Part shown: positions 20,441 to 30,139 of the stretch, in pieces
How positions within the stretch are numbered: the first letter of the stretch is position 1
Layout: each line of letters starts with the position of its first letter
Source of the DNA: Azorinus chamasolen
Lineage: Eukaryota; Mollusca; Bivalvia; Cardiida; Solecurtidae
Assembly: GCA_963576725.1 (NCBI GenBank)
Contig: OY755251.1
Coordinates: 36,447,263 to 36,511,262, forward strand
DNA length: 64,000 nt
Direction: 5' to 3'
The notes under the pieces: generated by a model
Databases searched by the model: none
What the model was told of the DNA's origin: nothing
The model's input: only the letters and a program-made list of their open reading frames with translations
Program-made: the position numbers and the translations under genes

Positions 20441-21288
20441 TGGAAGGAATGCAGGAATGCTGTAACAAATCCGAGCAAATCACATATCCAGATGGTGCAA
20501 AAAATTCCACAACAGACAGCAAAACTACAATTTAACATATTGGGGATGACGATTTCACAGCTCTGCTATCAGGACGAAAAGGAATATGTCAGAAGTGCAA
20601 TCAAACATCCAACTGGATAATGAAAGACATGTTCAACGAACTGAGTTCCTTCAAAGTTTCGAGAAAACCATTTCTGAAAGTCGAATGGAAATTGAGAGAC
20701 TTGCTCAATCATCTGCGCAAGTAGACAGCTTTCAGAACAATATTACCGATCGGTTAACTGAAGACAAATGTGAGATTATGAAGGAAATAGCTATTTGCAG
20801 CAGCATGTTAAGAACGTTGAAAGAAAAGATAGATGCAATGAATGGAGATCTAATGGGATTAAAACAAACATATGCAACGGGGATTGTAAAGAAATGTGAA
20901 ACTCCGTGAATACGCTTTCAGGACTCTTGCTATTATCTCTCATCCGAAACTGGAAATTGAGAGAAAGCAAGGAACAGTTTTTTTGTTCTTGAATGCTTAC
21001 CTAGTTGAGATAAACAATGAACAATAAGAAACCCTGAGCTTGGGTATGCCGGACCGTGGATTGGTGGTTCGGACCTGGACATCGAGGGTGAATGGGGATG
21101 GAGTTCTAGTGGTAAACTTATTAGCGATGGATATTCCGACTGGCATCAAAATGAACCAAACGTCGGGACGTCCGAAAACTGTTTAAACTGTCAGTTGAAA
21201 TATAGCTTCTTCAAGTGGAATGACATATAATGTCATTACATGAAAAATAATCACAGAGACGATTACTAAAATCAATATTTAACAACAT
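20441..21288 (+). pseudogene. Decayed partial duplicate of the C-type lectin
   Basis: It matches the lectin from codon about 62 through its 3' UTR (parent 19213 to about 20130), about 90% alike by eye. Breaks seen: AAA to TAA early (ACAATTTAACAT), an 8-base deletion near 20570, a 2-base deletion near 20608, TGG to TGA at the first lectin-domain tryptophan (CTCCGTGAATAC), a second TGG to TGA (AAATTGAGAG), a deletion of about 28 bases near 21025, and loss of the last codons by a 16-base deletion. The signal peptide region is missing. Because it includes the 3' flank, it arose by DNA duplication rather than retrotransposition. The 107-codon frame left at 20586-20909 covers only coiled coil and is unlikely to be functional. 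Confidence 0.9.
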
Positions 21289-21367
21289 CTGTGTTGGAAG
21301 AGTAACCCTTATCTTGCTTAGTGCGATCTGATTAGCATTATGCAGACCATTTAGATCCAGGGTAGGC

Positions 21368-22851
21368 TTTACAATTTGTCCACACCCAAAATGGTCAAAA
21401 TTATGCACTCACCATTTTTATAAACGTTTAATATCAAATTTGGATATAAGTCTGATAAAATAACCAATACAAATCAAAGTTTTTGTAAAATCATAATTTA
21501 AAAGAGGTTTAATTCAGTATTTTCACCCTCCTCTCAAAGTCCGATAATCAACCAATACCAATGACGCCACGCTCGCATTTTCGTAACTTTTACAGATTCG
21601 TCCCCTAACCTAAACAAATCCTTTACTCTTCCTCACTCTAAAACTAACATTGCGGTGTGATACTGACATAAAACAAATAATAACAAATTACTGTCCTACC
21701 TTTATGAGTTGCTGTTATCCTTTTATATAGTTATTTTAATCCAGTCTATTTAAGTCCCTTATAAACACATACATTTACACAATCCATTATTTGCTTATGT
21801 CACGAAAATTTCCAATCAAAAAGTTACCGTATTTCACTCAATTAACGGTCAAAATGGTCTAGATAACTGATCTATTGTGATCCATTCAGTTGATTCGCGA
21901 ACTTCACCACATCGTTTATGAAGGAAATGAAGATGTCTTCGCAACAATGTTTTCTCTTCCACATAAATACACTATAAGGTATCCATTATAGTGTGCTTCC
22001 TTTATTCCAAATTTCGGAAATTCCGCCTTTACATGTCTCCAGTCAGATTCAATGCGATTTGTGCAGTCTCCAGTGTCCGGGTCCACAACATTCTTGGAGT
22101 GTTTAACTGTAGCATGTTGGTATCCGTGAGGCAGTTCTGGTATCTTCCTATAACTTTTCCGGCAGTCATTCCAAATAATGGAACCGGGGGCAATCCATTG
22201 CTGAATGACTGACAGCAGTGTTTCCGCTGTCCTGTTTTCCATGGGTACCATGAAAACTTTCGTCTTGTCATCTCTCTCCCTACCCCCAAATACCCATCCC
22301 CCAACAACACGATGGCCAACATTATACTTTCTTTTGGCAAATTTGTATTCGTCTATCTCTACAACAATGTTCTTCCCGCCTATCTTTTCACTGTTTTTCA
22401 TTACAGCCCATTCACATACATCTCAACGTCTGTTTTTGCAAATGTTCTTAGTTCACGGTTAATAAATGTTTGGGAAACACCATTGCACCATAAGTACATA
22501 GATTGCAACATTTCCTCAATTGTCAAATTACTCCTGGCAAAAAAGTTCCAGTTCTTGTGTTCACGTTTGTGTGATCCCGTCGTTTTCCGACAATACCACC
22601 TGTGTCCATCTGATACATGGCTATCTGCGATGAGCGACATTGATCTTTTGCTTGTTGGGCACAATTTTGTTGCAGGAATAAGTCCAACATTGAAACAGAA
22701 CTCTATTATTGCTCGTTTGCCAGGAATAATATCTTGAATTAAAGTCTTATAGTTGATGTGCTTGTCTTTCAGTTTAGAACTATAGCTAACCGCGCTTTCT
22801 GACCCGCACTGTGTATATTTGTCCTGGTTTTAGGTGCGGACCAATTGTAAA
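21368..22851. mobile_element. Merlin-type DNA transposon, 1.48 kb, inactive
   Basis: Inverted ends of 24 bases with 21 matches: TTTACAATTTGTCCACACCC (21368 onward) against TTTACAATTGGTCCGCACCT (complement of 22851 back to 22828). The enclosed minus-strand transposase is of the IS1016/ISXO2-like kind that defines Merlin elements. The outermost bases and the 8-9 bp target duplication expected of Merlin could not be fixed. The left flank is half a C-family element and the right flank half a D-family element, so sequence was probably lost at insertion or later. Confidence 0.8.
21872..22826 (-). pseudogene. Merlin (ISXO2-like) transposase pseudogene
   Basis: Three minus-strand frames join into one transposase. 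First, 22826 to about 22410 holds the N-terminal helical region (PTSKRSMSLIADSHVSDGH, RKTTGSHKREHKNWNFF). Second, 22401-21950 holds the catalytic core: VVEIDEYKFAKRKYN, GGWVFGGRERDDKT, IIWNDCRKSY, TVKHSKNVVDPDTG, CTNRIESDWRHVK. Third, the last part to the stop at 21872-21874 reads WKRKHCCEDIFISFIND. One frameshift lies near 22405-22420 and another near 21950. The first two acidic positions (EIDE, WND) and the TNxIE block are present. The family cuts and pastes DNA with a DDE-type catalytic fold. No ATG is evident at the 5' end. Without repair of the two shifts no full protein can be made. Confidence 0.88.
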
Positions 22852-22854
22852 AGT

Positions 22855-23042
22855 GCTCCGAGAAGAGGAAACTTTTAGAAAAGTGTAGTTTTTAAATCAT
22901 TGGAATAAATGCTCTATTTATCACAATGGTTTCAATTGTGACTTTAAAGAGGATTCCGAAGGTGTCAATACAAGGGAATGGGTCAAAAGGCCTCAATATA
23001 AAGGAATCGGTCAAAAGGCATCAGTAGGAGGGGATTGGTTAA
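22855..23042. mobile_element. D-family MITE, left end lost
   Basis: It contains GAAACTTTTAGAAAAGTGTA, AAATGCTCTATTTATCACAA and TGGTTTCAATTGTGAC and ends with repeated GGGAATGGGTC / GGGATTGGTTAA variants; the GTCAATACAAGGGAATGG segment is duplicated. Confidence 0.6.
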
Positions 23043-23087
23043 ATCTCGTAATCATTGAATGCTGAGTATTCAAAGTAGAATTACAAA

Positions 23088-23144
23088 TCGAGGGATTGGT
23101 GAAAAACTATTGTAAGTTACAATAGTTTTGCATCAAGCCCTCGA
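23088..23144. repeat. Imperfect palindrome
   Basis: TCGAGGGATTGGTG, AAAAACTATTGTAA, then TTACAATAGTTTT, GCATCAAGCCCTCGA. Stem of about 27 bp. Confidence 0.75.
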
Positions 23145-23353
23145 AATATTGAGCAATAAAGTCCATTCAATCTGCTAAAAGCTAGTGAATATGAAACATT
23201 CCAGACTTCTCTAGATAAACGCTGTTTGCAAATGGCAAATAGACTTGTTTCCAATATTCAAAGAATTAAAGACAGACGTCGGAGTTTGATGTGTTGCTAA
23301 ATTACTATTACCGCAAAAATGTTATTATAAAGTTGAACGTTTAATAATGATAA

Positions 23354-23575
23354 ATGCAGTAAAAAAATGATACTACGAAGACTCGATACTACGAACATTC
23401 CATATTACAAATACTCAAATACGTACAGTTATTTATCTTTAACACAGGTGGCAGCTTTATACCGGGTGAAAGTCGTGCAGAAAGTTCCCCTAGAAGCTTT
23501 CTGCATGACTTTCACGCTGCATTAAGCAGCCACCTGCCTAAAACATAACTCCTTCATTACTAATTTTTTACTGTA
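23354..23575. mobile_element. P-family MITE, 'tactacgaa' subtype
   Basis: The left end is poorly preserved (GCAGTAAAAAAATGATACTA). The core GGGTGAAAGTCGTGCAGAAA and its complement are intact. The right end reads TTTTTTACTGTA. Confidence 0.65.
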
Positions 23576-23870
23576 CATATCAAAGTGTGGCACTTTAAAT
23601 TTTATCTCTGTCACAAATACAATCGCGTTAAAATATCTAACAAGAAATATACTAGTAGGTTATGGACCTAGACAGTTTTTCACGCCTTTGGCTAGTTGGT
23701 CAAGTCAAACGTTCCAACTTTTGATGTGTATATCATAACATCAAACCATATGATTTAGTAATAATATTTATCGTGGTAAAACTAATATTTCACATGCTTA
23801 CGTGTTTTGTGAATGTTATTCTTTAAATATATCGTCGAAATTTTGCAAATTCAATCTCCGACATGTGCCT

Positions 23871-24046
23871 TTAACCCATTACCTCATAGGTTATTTTTAG
23901 ATCCACTCTCTTTGATTAAAAACAGAACAATTCCTAGAAAAATGGAACATTTTAGAATTGTGTAGTTTGCAAACCATTATGTTAAATGGTTTCACAACGT
24001 GGCTTTTACAGAGGCGCCAAAAGGCAAATGAGAGGGAATTGCTTAA
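23871..24046. mobile_element. D-family MITE, shortened centre
   Basis: It runs TTAACCCATTACCTCATAGG to GAGGGAATTGCTTAA. The centre is reduced to AACCATTATGTTAAATGGTT. Confidence 0.7.
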
Positions 24047-24765
24047 ACGTGTTGGTCTTAATACGTTTGACGCCAGATAAGATTCGTCTGCAAATATTGA
24101 CATCTATCAGTGTGCATTTTACTTCAATTTCACCATAAACTATGTGATGTATCAAACAGTTTGGATCTGGAATAGAAGCCTAGTTAAAACAAAAACAAAA
24201 AAAAACCGCCATGTCGCTTGACGTCTCTTTCTGAATTCATATAGGCATAGAGCTGAGGGCCATTTATTTACAATTATTTGCCAAACGTAAAATATGTCAA
24301 ATAATCGAAATCTGCAAGTGTGTAGATTTGAAACTATCCATTTCTTAAAGAGATTATCTTTCGCAGCGCTAAGACAAATGGTTTTCAGCTCTTTGATTAA
24401 TACGTTCAATTAAGTATAGGTCTATATTATGCCACGAATAAACAGAACAGTCCCTGGTCTCATAACTTCTACAGGAACTATCTAATCTGGTCTGCTTTAT
24501 CGTAAATGTGTACCAGGTTTGGTAGAAACATTAAGGAACTATTCTTGAAAATTAGGAAATTTGCTCATCGTATCTGGAGTTCTGTTCACACCATATAATT
24601 AATCGTTGGAGAGTGAAATACAAAATAATTCTATGGCAACGTAAACCAATCCCCGTCTGTCACCTACATGAATTATCACACAGAAGAAGGATTAACCTTT
24701 TACTTAATGAATATTTATGTGAGAACCCAATTACATGAATATTAATTATAGTTGAACATTCTCAA
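24047..24765. other. Non-coding; half C element at ~24150-24176
   Basis: ATCAAACAGTTTGGATCTGG is one C arm. The rest has no recognised feature; an 85-codon minus frame is open by chance as far as I can tell. Confidence 0.4.
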
Positions 24766-24774
24766 AATTCAATG

Positions 24775-25078
24775 GACCATAAAAATTACCTCGACATAAC
24801 AGAGGTCTGAGTTATCCCATTTCCAATCTGAGCAATTTCTCAAGCTCACAACTTAATGCAGGTCATAAGTAATGCTGAAAGCTCCTTTATGAGCTTTCAG
24901 CATTACTTTCGATCTGCATTAAGCTGTTACATGTGTTTCAAGATATGCATAGTGATACAATTTAGAACAAGTATGTGTTGCAAAATTTTGAAGGAACGAA
25001 CATTAAGTTCGCGATATCTCGAAGTTCCTGTTATCCGAGTTCGAATTATCGAAGTTAAATCGTACATGATATTTTATA
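24775..25078. mobile_element. P-family-like hairpin, 'ctcgaca/cgaag' subtype
   Basis: Core GGTCATAAGTAATGCTGAAA and its complement GCTTTCAGCATTACTTTCGA around 24850-24925. Flanks CCTCGACATAACAGAG and CCGAGTTCGAATTATCGAAG resemble the subterminal part of P elements. Ends are not exact. Confidence 0.6.
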
Positions 25079-25084
25079 GTGTCA

Positions 25085-25257
25085 TATGAACAAGGAAAGG
25101 TTTGACCCCTGGCAAACATTATAGAATCAGATCTATATTATTCCAAAAGCAAACAGAGTAGACCCTGATCATGTAGGGGACAGTGTGATCTGGGTCTACT
25201 ATATTTGCAAAGGCATTCCGGTTGTCAGAAGGCAACTCTGTCTAGTCAAGGGTTAAA
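25085..25257. mobile_element. B-family MITE
   Basis: The hairpin runs AAGCAAACAGAGTAGACCCT to TGTGATCTGGGTCTACTATA. It ends CAAGGGTTAA. Confidence 0.65.
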
Positions 25258-25417
25258 CAAAAGCAAACACACTAATGGCACAGCAACACACTTTTATTAT
25301 ACGAACCAATTAGAGCTTACATCTGGTTAAACAAATAATGAAGTAAAACAGGAAATGGACAATAGGAAATACTTACAAAATAGGAATACTTACAAAGTGG
25401 AAACATGTTGTTTTCTC

Positions 25418-25637
25418 TTAAACCATTTTCTCCTACTGATGCCTTTTAGCGTCTCTATAAACGTCATTTGTTGAAACCATTGTGCTAAATAGAGCATTTG
25501 CTCCATAGGAGCAAATGTTCTATTTGTCACAATGGTTTCAAAACTACACAATTCTAAATTCTCATTTTCTATAGTTAATACTCCCTTTCGGTATATTAAT
25601 TCAAAGAGGTTGGGTCTGGAGGTAATGGGCTAATTAA
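25418..25637. mobile_element. D-family MITE, complete
   Basis: TTAAACCATTTTCTCCTACT to GGTAATGGGCTAATTAA. Stem AATAGAGCATTTG with a one-base-shorter centre GCTCCATAGGAGC (25500-25512). Confidence 0.75.
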
Positions 25638-25745
25638 CCCTTATCTCGACATTTGCGATCTGACTCGCATTTGCAAACAGCTTAGACCCAGATGAGATGA
25701 CGATTAGTTCGGTGTTGCATCTAGATCCAAGTTATTTGCCACTCG
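25634..25745. mobile_element. C-family element abutting the D element
   Basis: It shares the TTAA at 25634-25637 with the preceding D copy and continues CCCTTATCTCGACATTTGCG and GCAAACAGCTTAGACCCAGA. Its right end is unclear. Confidence 0.55.
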
Positions 25746-25974
25746 GCCCACAGTTTCTCAAACGCTTGACCGAATCTAAAGCAGTCAAATGCATCAAAAT
25801 GCAGGAAGATTTGGCTATAGCAGACACTGTTGATACACATCATCATGATTCCTACAAGGACCGTCTGATAAGGGTGTACAGCAGAACCAGTCGTAAGGGG
25901 TCATTCGTGTATTGAACATAGGAGTCTCAATAAAGAACATGGTTGCTTAACCTTTAGCCTGCTGTGGGCGGATA

Positions 25975-26070
25975 AGTGAATACCTACATGTATGCAAACA
26001 GTTTGGATCTAGATGAGACGCCGAGTAACTCGGCATCTCATCAGGATCCAAACTGTTTGACACTCTGGTT
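25975..26070. mobile_element. C-family hairpin, well preserved
   Basis: GCAAACAGTTTGGATCTAGA, TGAGACGCCGAGTAACTCGG, CATCTCATCAGGATCCAAAC, TGTTTGACAC. Confidence 0.75.
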
Positions 26071-26139
26071 GCATTTTAGTAGACACATTGATTAGACCTT
26101 GAAGTTTAAAAATGTAGTAGGTGAAAATATCTTTTAAAA

Positions 26140-26290
26140 TAATTTGCTCAGGTTAATGAAGGACAAAGGTAATGCAGGAAGCTCCTACAGGAGCTTTCTG
26201 CATTACTTTTGACCTGCATTAAGTTACCACCTATCTTACTGGTCCATGATTAGACCTCTTTGTTGATGACCGCTTATGACATATTCTATT
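26140..26290. mobile_element. P-family core fragment
   Basis: GGACAAAGGTAATGCAGGAA and its complement, with centre GCTCCTACAGGAGC at 26181-26194. Outer ends are not recognisable. Confidence 0.6.
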
Positions 26291-26499
26291 GTACTGTGTT
26301 TGCGAAAGGGCTAACCTTCAGACGATAGCATTGAAACCGTGGTTACATGAGAAGACAGTTTGGATCCATCGTAATTCAAAATGTTTGAAACTCGGTAACC
26401 CTTTTCTTGTTGAATTCATGTAAAATATTGTCATCATGGGCGCTTATTATTTGTACATGGGCCTTTTTTGTATTAGTACAAGATGTAAGGATCTATTAT

Positions 26500-26600
26500 A
26501 ATTTCATTGGCAAACTGAGCAGACTCTGATCAGACAGCCCCTTATAAGAAGTCTGAATTTTGTCTACTCTGTTTGCAAATGCATGAACAGGCGTTTATAT
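26500..26600. mobile_element. B-family hairpin
   Basis: TTGGCAAACTGAGCAGACTC to ATTTTGTCTACTCTGTTTGC. Confidence 0.6.
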
Positions 26601-26752
26601 GACGGTAATGATTAAATGGGAAAAAATCAAAGAGTATTATATATAAATAACCTTTTTTGTCGACAAAAATTTGTAACGCACACTAACGGGTAATTATGTA
26701 TACACACACTCATATACACATCGTAGTCAAATCGTTATTTCTCTCAATTAAC

Positions 26753-26758
26753 TTTATT
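26753..26758 (-). promoter_or_regulatory. Candidate polyadenylation signal
   Basis: AATAAA on the minus strand, 12 bases beyond the stop codon of the membrane-protein gene. It is close to the stop, so a very short 3' UTR would follow; other signals downstream cannot be excluded. Confidence 0.35.
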
Positions 26759-26769
26759 TAGTTTCCTTT

Positions 26770-26950
26770 CTATGCCTTAATAGTGCTATAATAAGGTGAC
26801 TCCACATGCGGCGCCATGGCCGACACAGACGAAATGGGCGACTCGGGCGACATGGGCGACTTAGGCGTCATCGGCGACACGTGACCTGCTCTTGCAAATC
26901 TCTTGTTTCGCGGCATGTCCGTATACGCAGGCGGGGCATCGTTTTGAATT
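26770..26950 (-). CDS. VWDE-like membrane protein, last exon (cytoplasmic tail)
   Basis: The acceptor TTATTAAATTTCAG precedes the exon. The first base completes a proline codon with the two bases left by the exon at 28418-28565, giving a continuous frame to a stop at 26770. The tail reads IQNDAPPAYTDMPRNKR and then MSP/SP repeats. PPAY is a WW-domain (Nedd4-type ligase) binding motif. Several SP/TP sites could be phosphorylated, and the last residues YSTIKA contain a YxxI-type sorting motif. The trinucleotide-like GGCGACATG pattern (on +) underlies the SPMSP repetition. Functions are inferred from motifs only. Confidence 0.7.
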
Positions 26951-27437
26951 CTGAAATTTAATAACATGTGTGAAATTTAAGTAAAGAGTTTAAGAAGAAA
27001 ATGCGTGTGACAGATCCTTTATATTTAATATTCTTGCACAAAACGTGCAGTTGTAGTCCGGCTAGACCATGTATTAACAAGGCGAGTCTCGTGCTCACGC
27101 GCTGTTGTTGGCCGGTTTTAATTACACCTATTCGGGGCCTAAGGTAAACAATGGACGCGAATGCTATATAGCGTTTTGGCCTAAGCTTGGTGAACGATAC
27201 GAGTATTTCAGGGGCACCGATAATGATAATGAACTGTTTTTAGTGATAGACATATTGAATGAAATTCCGTGTAAACGGTATCGATAATACACTCATGAAA
27301 TGACACCAGAAAGAAAACAATGGCCCGGAAATAGCATACATCGAACGAAGTGTCAAAGAAGTGTATAGTTTTGGTTGTATTTGGAAAAGTCAAATTGATG
27401 CAGGAAAGCAGAAAATGACTTTTATGCAAGAATAGCG

Positions 27438-27573
27438 TTAATACACGTTTGTTTTCGGGCAATAACATCTGCAGTGTCCCTCGGGAATGTTGTTGCCCTC
27501 GCCCTTCGGGCTCGGGCCAACAACAGTCCCCCGGGACACTGCAGATGTTATTGCCCGAAAAAACGTGTATTAA
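27438..27573. mobile_element. Nested hairpin foldback element
   Basis: Outer arms of about 45 bases: GTTAATACACGTTTGTTTTC, GGGCAATAACATCTGCAGTG, TCCC and their complement. Inside is a second GC-rich hairpin, GTTGCCCTCGCCC/GGGCTCGGGCCAACAAC, with loop TTCG. It lies in the last intron of the membrane-protein gene. Confidence 0.8.
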
Positions 27574-27626
27574 CCCTCTATTAACCCATTTGCTCCCACG
27601 ATCTCATGTATTGGACGTGGGCAAAA

Positions 27627-27681
27627 AGTGTAGACTCTGATCAGACGCCGCATAATGCGGCGTCTGATCAGAGTCTACACT
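27627..27681. repeat. Perfect 27-bp-arm palindrome (B/C hybrid)
   Basis: Left arm AGTGTAGACTCTGATCAGAC, GCCGCAT; one base; right arm its exact complement. The outer part is of the B type (TAGACTCTGATCAGAC) and the inner GACGCCG of the C type. No mismatch in 27 pairs. Confidence 0.9.
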
Positions 27682-28417
27682 GTTTGCTGATAGGAATTTC
27701 AATATAAAACAATACGAAATTGAACATTTAGGCCAGGCACCCCTTAGATAAAAAATGGACTAATCTAATATATAAACATGGAATAATCCTCTGGGCACAA
27801 ATGAGTTAATATGCAGGTGTTTGCTTAATCCATTAGTGTCCAGTATCCCCTTTAAAGGACATAATCATACAGGGTGTCTTTGGTTACTGAACCCATCAAT
27901 GCATGCCAATAGCTTATTCCAGCAAATATTGTGTTTGCTGTACCCCCTCCACATGAACAATGGATGGATTCTAAAGTAAGATCTGGACGGGAATAAATGG
28001 GATAAAGCAGGGCAAAAGTTATACAGAAAGGCCCTGCAGTAAGGTACCTGCACTTAAGACTTAGAATTTCACCTCGATTTCGTGGTTGTCTTCGAGAGGT
28101 TTTACCGTATGTGTCTAGAGGATATGGATACCCCATGTCATCAAGAAGAAATCATGGACACATCGACCAACTTACGGACGTACACAATGACGCTCTCATG
28201 GACTCACAGGGGTGAGATTAAATGCATCCAATTATGGATGACAGTGGCCTACAATAATAGGGTAATGAGTGACTAACGGTGTGTCGCATGCTCGTTTAAA
28301 AATGCATGTCATGCTTACACAATATGTACTTGTGCTTGCTAAAAGCGTATTTGTATATTCTATGCCCAAAAGGAATTGTTTTTGATATTTATAACAACGT
28401 TGTAATTAGTGGCTTAC
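27682..28417. other. Intronic stretch with a worn P-type fragment
   Basis: It is part of the last intron of the membrane-protein gene. A P-like fragment with GGCAAAAGTTATACAGAAAG lies at about 28010-28040. Open frames on either strand lack splice or domain support. Confidence 0.4.
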
Positions 28418-28565
28418 GGTGCGGGTCGCTTTAACCTCCACATCAAAACCAAAGCTGTCAGGCCTAATACAACCAGGCCAGACACTGTTATGGCCACTAT
28501 CAGTGTAACGTTGTTGCCAGAAACGCCAGATTCTTCATCCTTTGTGTCTTTTGTATCACTACAGC
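28418..28565 (-). CDS. VWDE-like membrane protein, transmembrane exon
   Basis: The acceptor CTCTTATATTACAG and the donor ACC|GTAAGC bound 148 bases, phase 1 in and phase 2 out. The peptide goes GCSDTKDTKDEESGVSGNN and then a hydrophobic run, VTLIVAITVSGLVVLGLTAL plus VLM, followed by WRLKRPAP. The basic residues after the hydrophobic stretch give the usual type I orientation, with the N-terminus outside. The phases match the exons on both sides exactly, which is strong support for a real gene. Confidence 0.75.
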
Positions 28566-28610
28566 CTGTAATATAAGAGAGCAATTCCTTGATAATGCGA
28601 ACACTCACAT

Positions 28611-28818
28611 ACAGTTAAACTTCGATATCTCGAACTTCAAGGGAACACACACATAAGTAAGAGGTAACAGAAGTTTTCTGATTTCTGATCTAGATAATTT
28701 CTTAAGTCCTCAGATTAATGCAGGGCTAAAGTAATGCTGAAAGCTCGTGTAGGAAGTTTTGGAAGTACTTAATGTTTAGTTCGAGTTATCGGAGTTCGAT
28801 ATATCGAAGTTGAACTGT
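28611..28818. mobile_element. P-family MITE next to a splice acceptor
   Basis: TACAGTTAAACTTCGATATC at left, GATATATCGAAGTTGAACTG at right. Its near end is 46 bp from the transmembrane exon on the intron side. Confidence 0.75.
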
Positions 28819-28968
28819 AAATACCATTGGCGGTATTCAACATTTGCTCTAGGAATATTCATGTCCAAAATAATGAAATCATGTGAAAAATTAACAGTTT
28901 ATTTCTTATTGGGTTATGAATAAGGGAATGGTTTACCATGGCAACAATTTTGGAATGAGAATTATATA

Positions 28969-29160
28969 CAGTGAAAACACATCGAACACTGAAATACGTA
29001 CCATTATTGATCTTTAGCACAGATGGCAGCTTAATGCAGGATGAAAATCATTCAGAAAGCTCATCTAGCTATTAAATCAAATTTATATTATTTCAAAAGC
29101 AAACAGAGAAGACTCTAATCAGACGGCTGCTCTGTGTGTAAAGGCATTAAAGGGCGCATC
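28969..29160. mobile_element. P-family left part and B-family fragment
   Basis: TACAGTGAAAACACATCGAA and GGATGAAAATCATTCAGAAA mark a truncated P element. AAGCAAACAGAGAAGACTCT to GGCTGCTCTG is a shortened B hairpin. Confidence 0.55.
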
Positions 29161-29218
29161 TATGAAGTTGAAAGGGTTAATAAAACATCTGCCAAGAATG
29201 ATAAAGTTGTTTTGTCAT

Positions 29219-29411
29219 TACAGTAAAACCCCTCTAAACCGGAATAGTAGTAGAGAAGATTGTAGATACTTTAAGGAAGGTTGCTGCCTAATGCTGGACA
29301 AAAGTCATACTGAAAGCTCTACTTCATGCATTTTGATGCATTTGCACTACTTTCACCCTGCATTAAGCTGTCACCTGTCTCCAAGACCGATATTTATACT
29401 AAAATACTGTA
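29219..29411. mobile_element. P-family MITE
   Basis: TACAGTAAAACCCCTCTAAA to AAATACTGTA. Core GGACAAAAGTCATACTGAAA on one side and TTTGCACTACTTTCACCC on the other. Confidence 0.65.
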
Positions 29412-29505
29412 TAAGGACAATAGAAGTTCCTGGCATGTACATGTGTCGGGCGTGTCTCTATACGCCTATATAAGAAGTGTATGACACTAAGAGTACATGA
29501 CTCAC

Positions 29506-29609
29506 CTTCAGACCACTCGTACAAGGACTTGTCAGGCCAGCATGTGTTGCATGACTCGGGCGTTTCTCTGTGTCAAGTGGCACTTTCCGTCAATGAAACA
29601 GCTGTCTTT
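29506..29609 (-). CDS. VWDE-like membrane protein, Cys-rich exon with a frameshift
   Basis: Acceptor TTAATGTTCAG and donor GAAG|GTGAGT bound 104 bases. Entry in phase 0 gives KDSCFIDGKCHL. The end, which must leave one base to fit the next exon, gives HRETPESCNTC and WPDKSLYEWSEG. The two halves are offset by one base near ACTTGACAC, and 103 bases would fit both phases. Together they match the 'CFIDGxC...CxxCxP...W' block that closes each VWDE-type repeat. The extra base may be a sequencing or assembly error, or a real inactivating mutation. No other exon placed here is broken. Confidence 0.65.
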
Positions 29610-29655
29610 CTGAACATTAAAATAACAATCTGAACTAATCGTTACACATACAAAG

Positions 29656-29863
29656 TACAGTAAAATATCTCTATAACGGCCACTAAATTACATGAAGTAT
29701 TTTGTGTTAAAGGCGGGTGGCAGCTTAAACCAATGTGAAAGTAAAACAGAACGCTCCTATAGGAGCGTTCTGATTTACTTTCACCTTGCTATAAGCTGCC
29801 ACCTGCTCTAAATACCAACTAATTAACACAATTTAGTGGCCGTTATAGAGAGGTTTTACTGTA
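29656..29863. mobile_element. P-family MITE, best-preserved copy
   Basis: TACAGTAAAATATCTCTATA, ACGGCCACTAAATT at left, and its near-exact complement to TTTTACTGTA at right. Core GCTTA...GTGAAAGTAAAACAGAACG and centre GCTCCTATAGGAGC at 29753-29766. Flanked by GT/AC with TA ends. Confidence 0.85.
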
Positions 29864-29929
29864 CAAGTACAAACTTAACCGGACATTCCGACATAATGGA
29901 ACTTCCAATTGTCAATCATTGACAACTTA

Positions 29930-30015
29930 ATCCGGGGTTAATGCATGCAGTCAATTCCTAAAGGAGCTTTCAGCATGAGTTTGACCCTGCATTAAGCAGC
30001 CATCTGTCTGAAAGT
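29930..30015. mobile_element. P-family core remnant
   Basis: GGGTTAATGCATGCAGTCAA, TTCCTAAAGGAGCTTTCAGC and GACCCTGCATTAAGCAGCCA. Confidence 0.55.
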
Positions 30016-30139
30016 ATTAGCTATTTATTCGACGCCCCGGATAGGGATTCAGAAGCAAGACAGCATTTAATGGGATTTTGGTTCTTTTTCTGTCGCATTC
30101 TGGCAAACAGTGTAAACAAATGACATAGACTGTTGTTGA

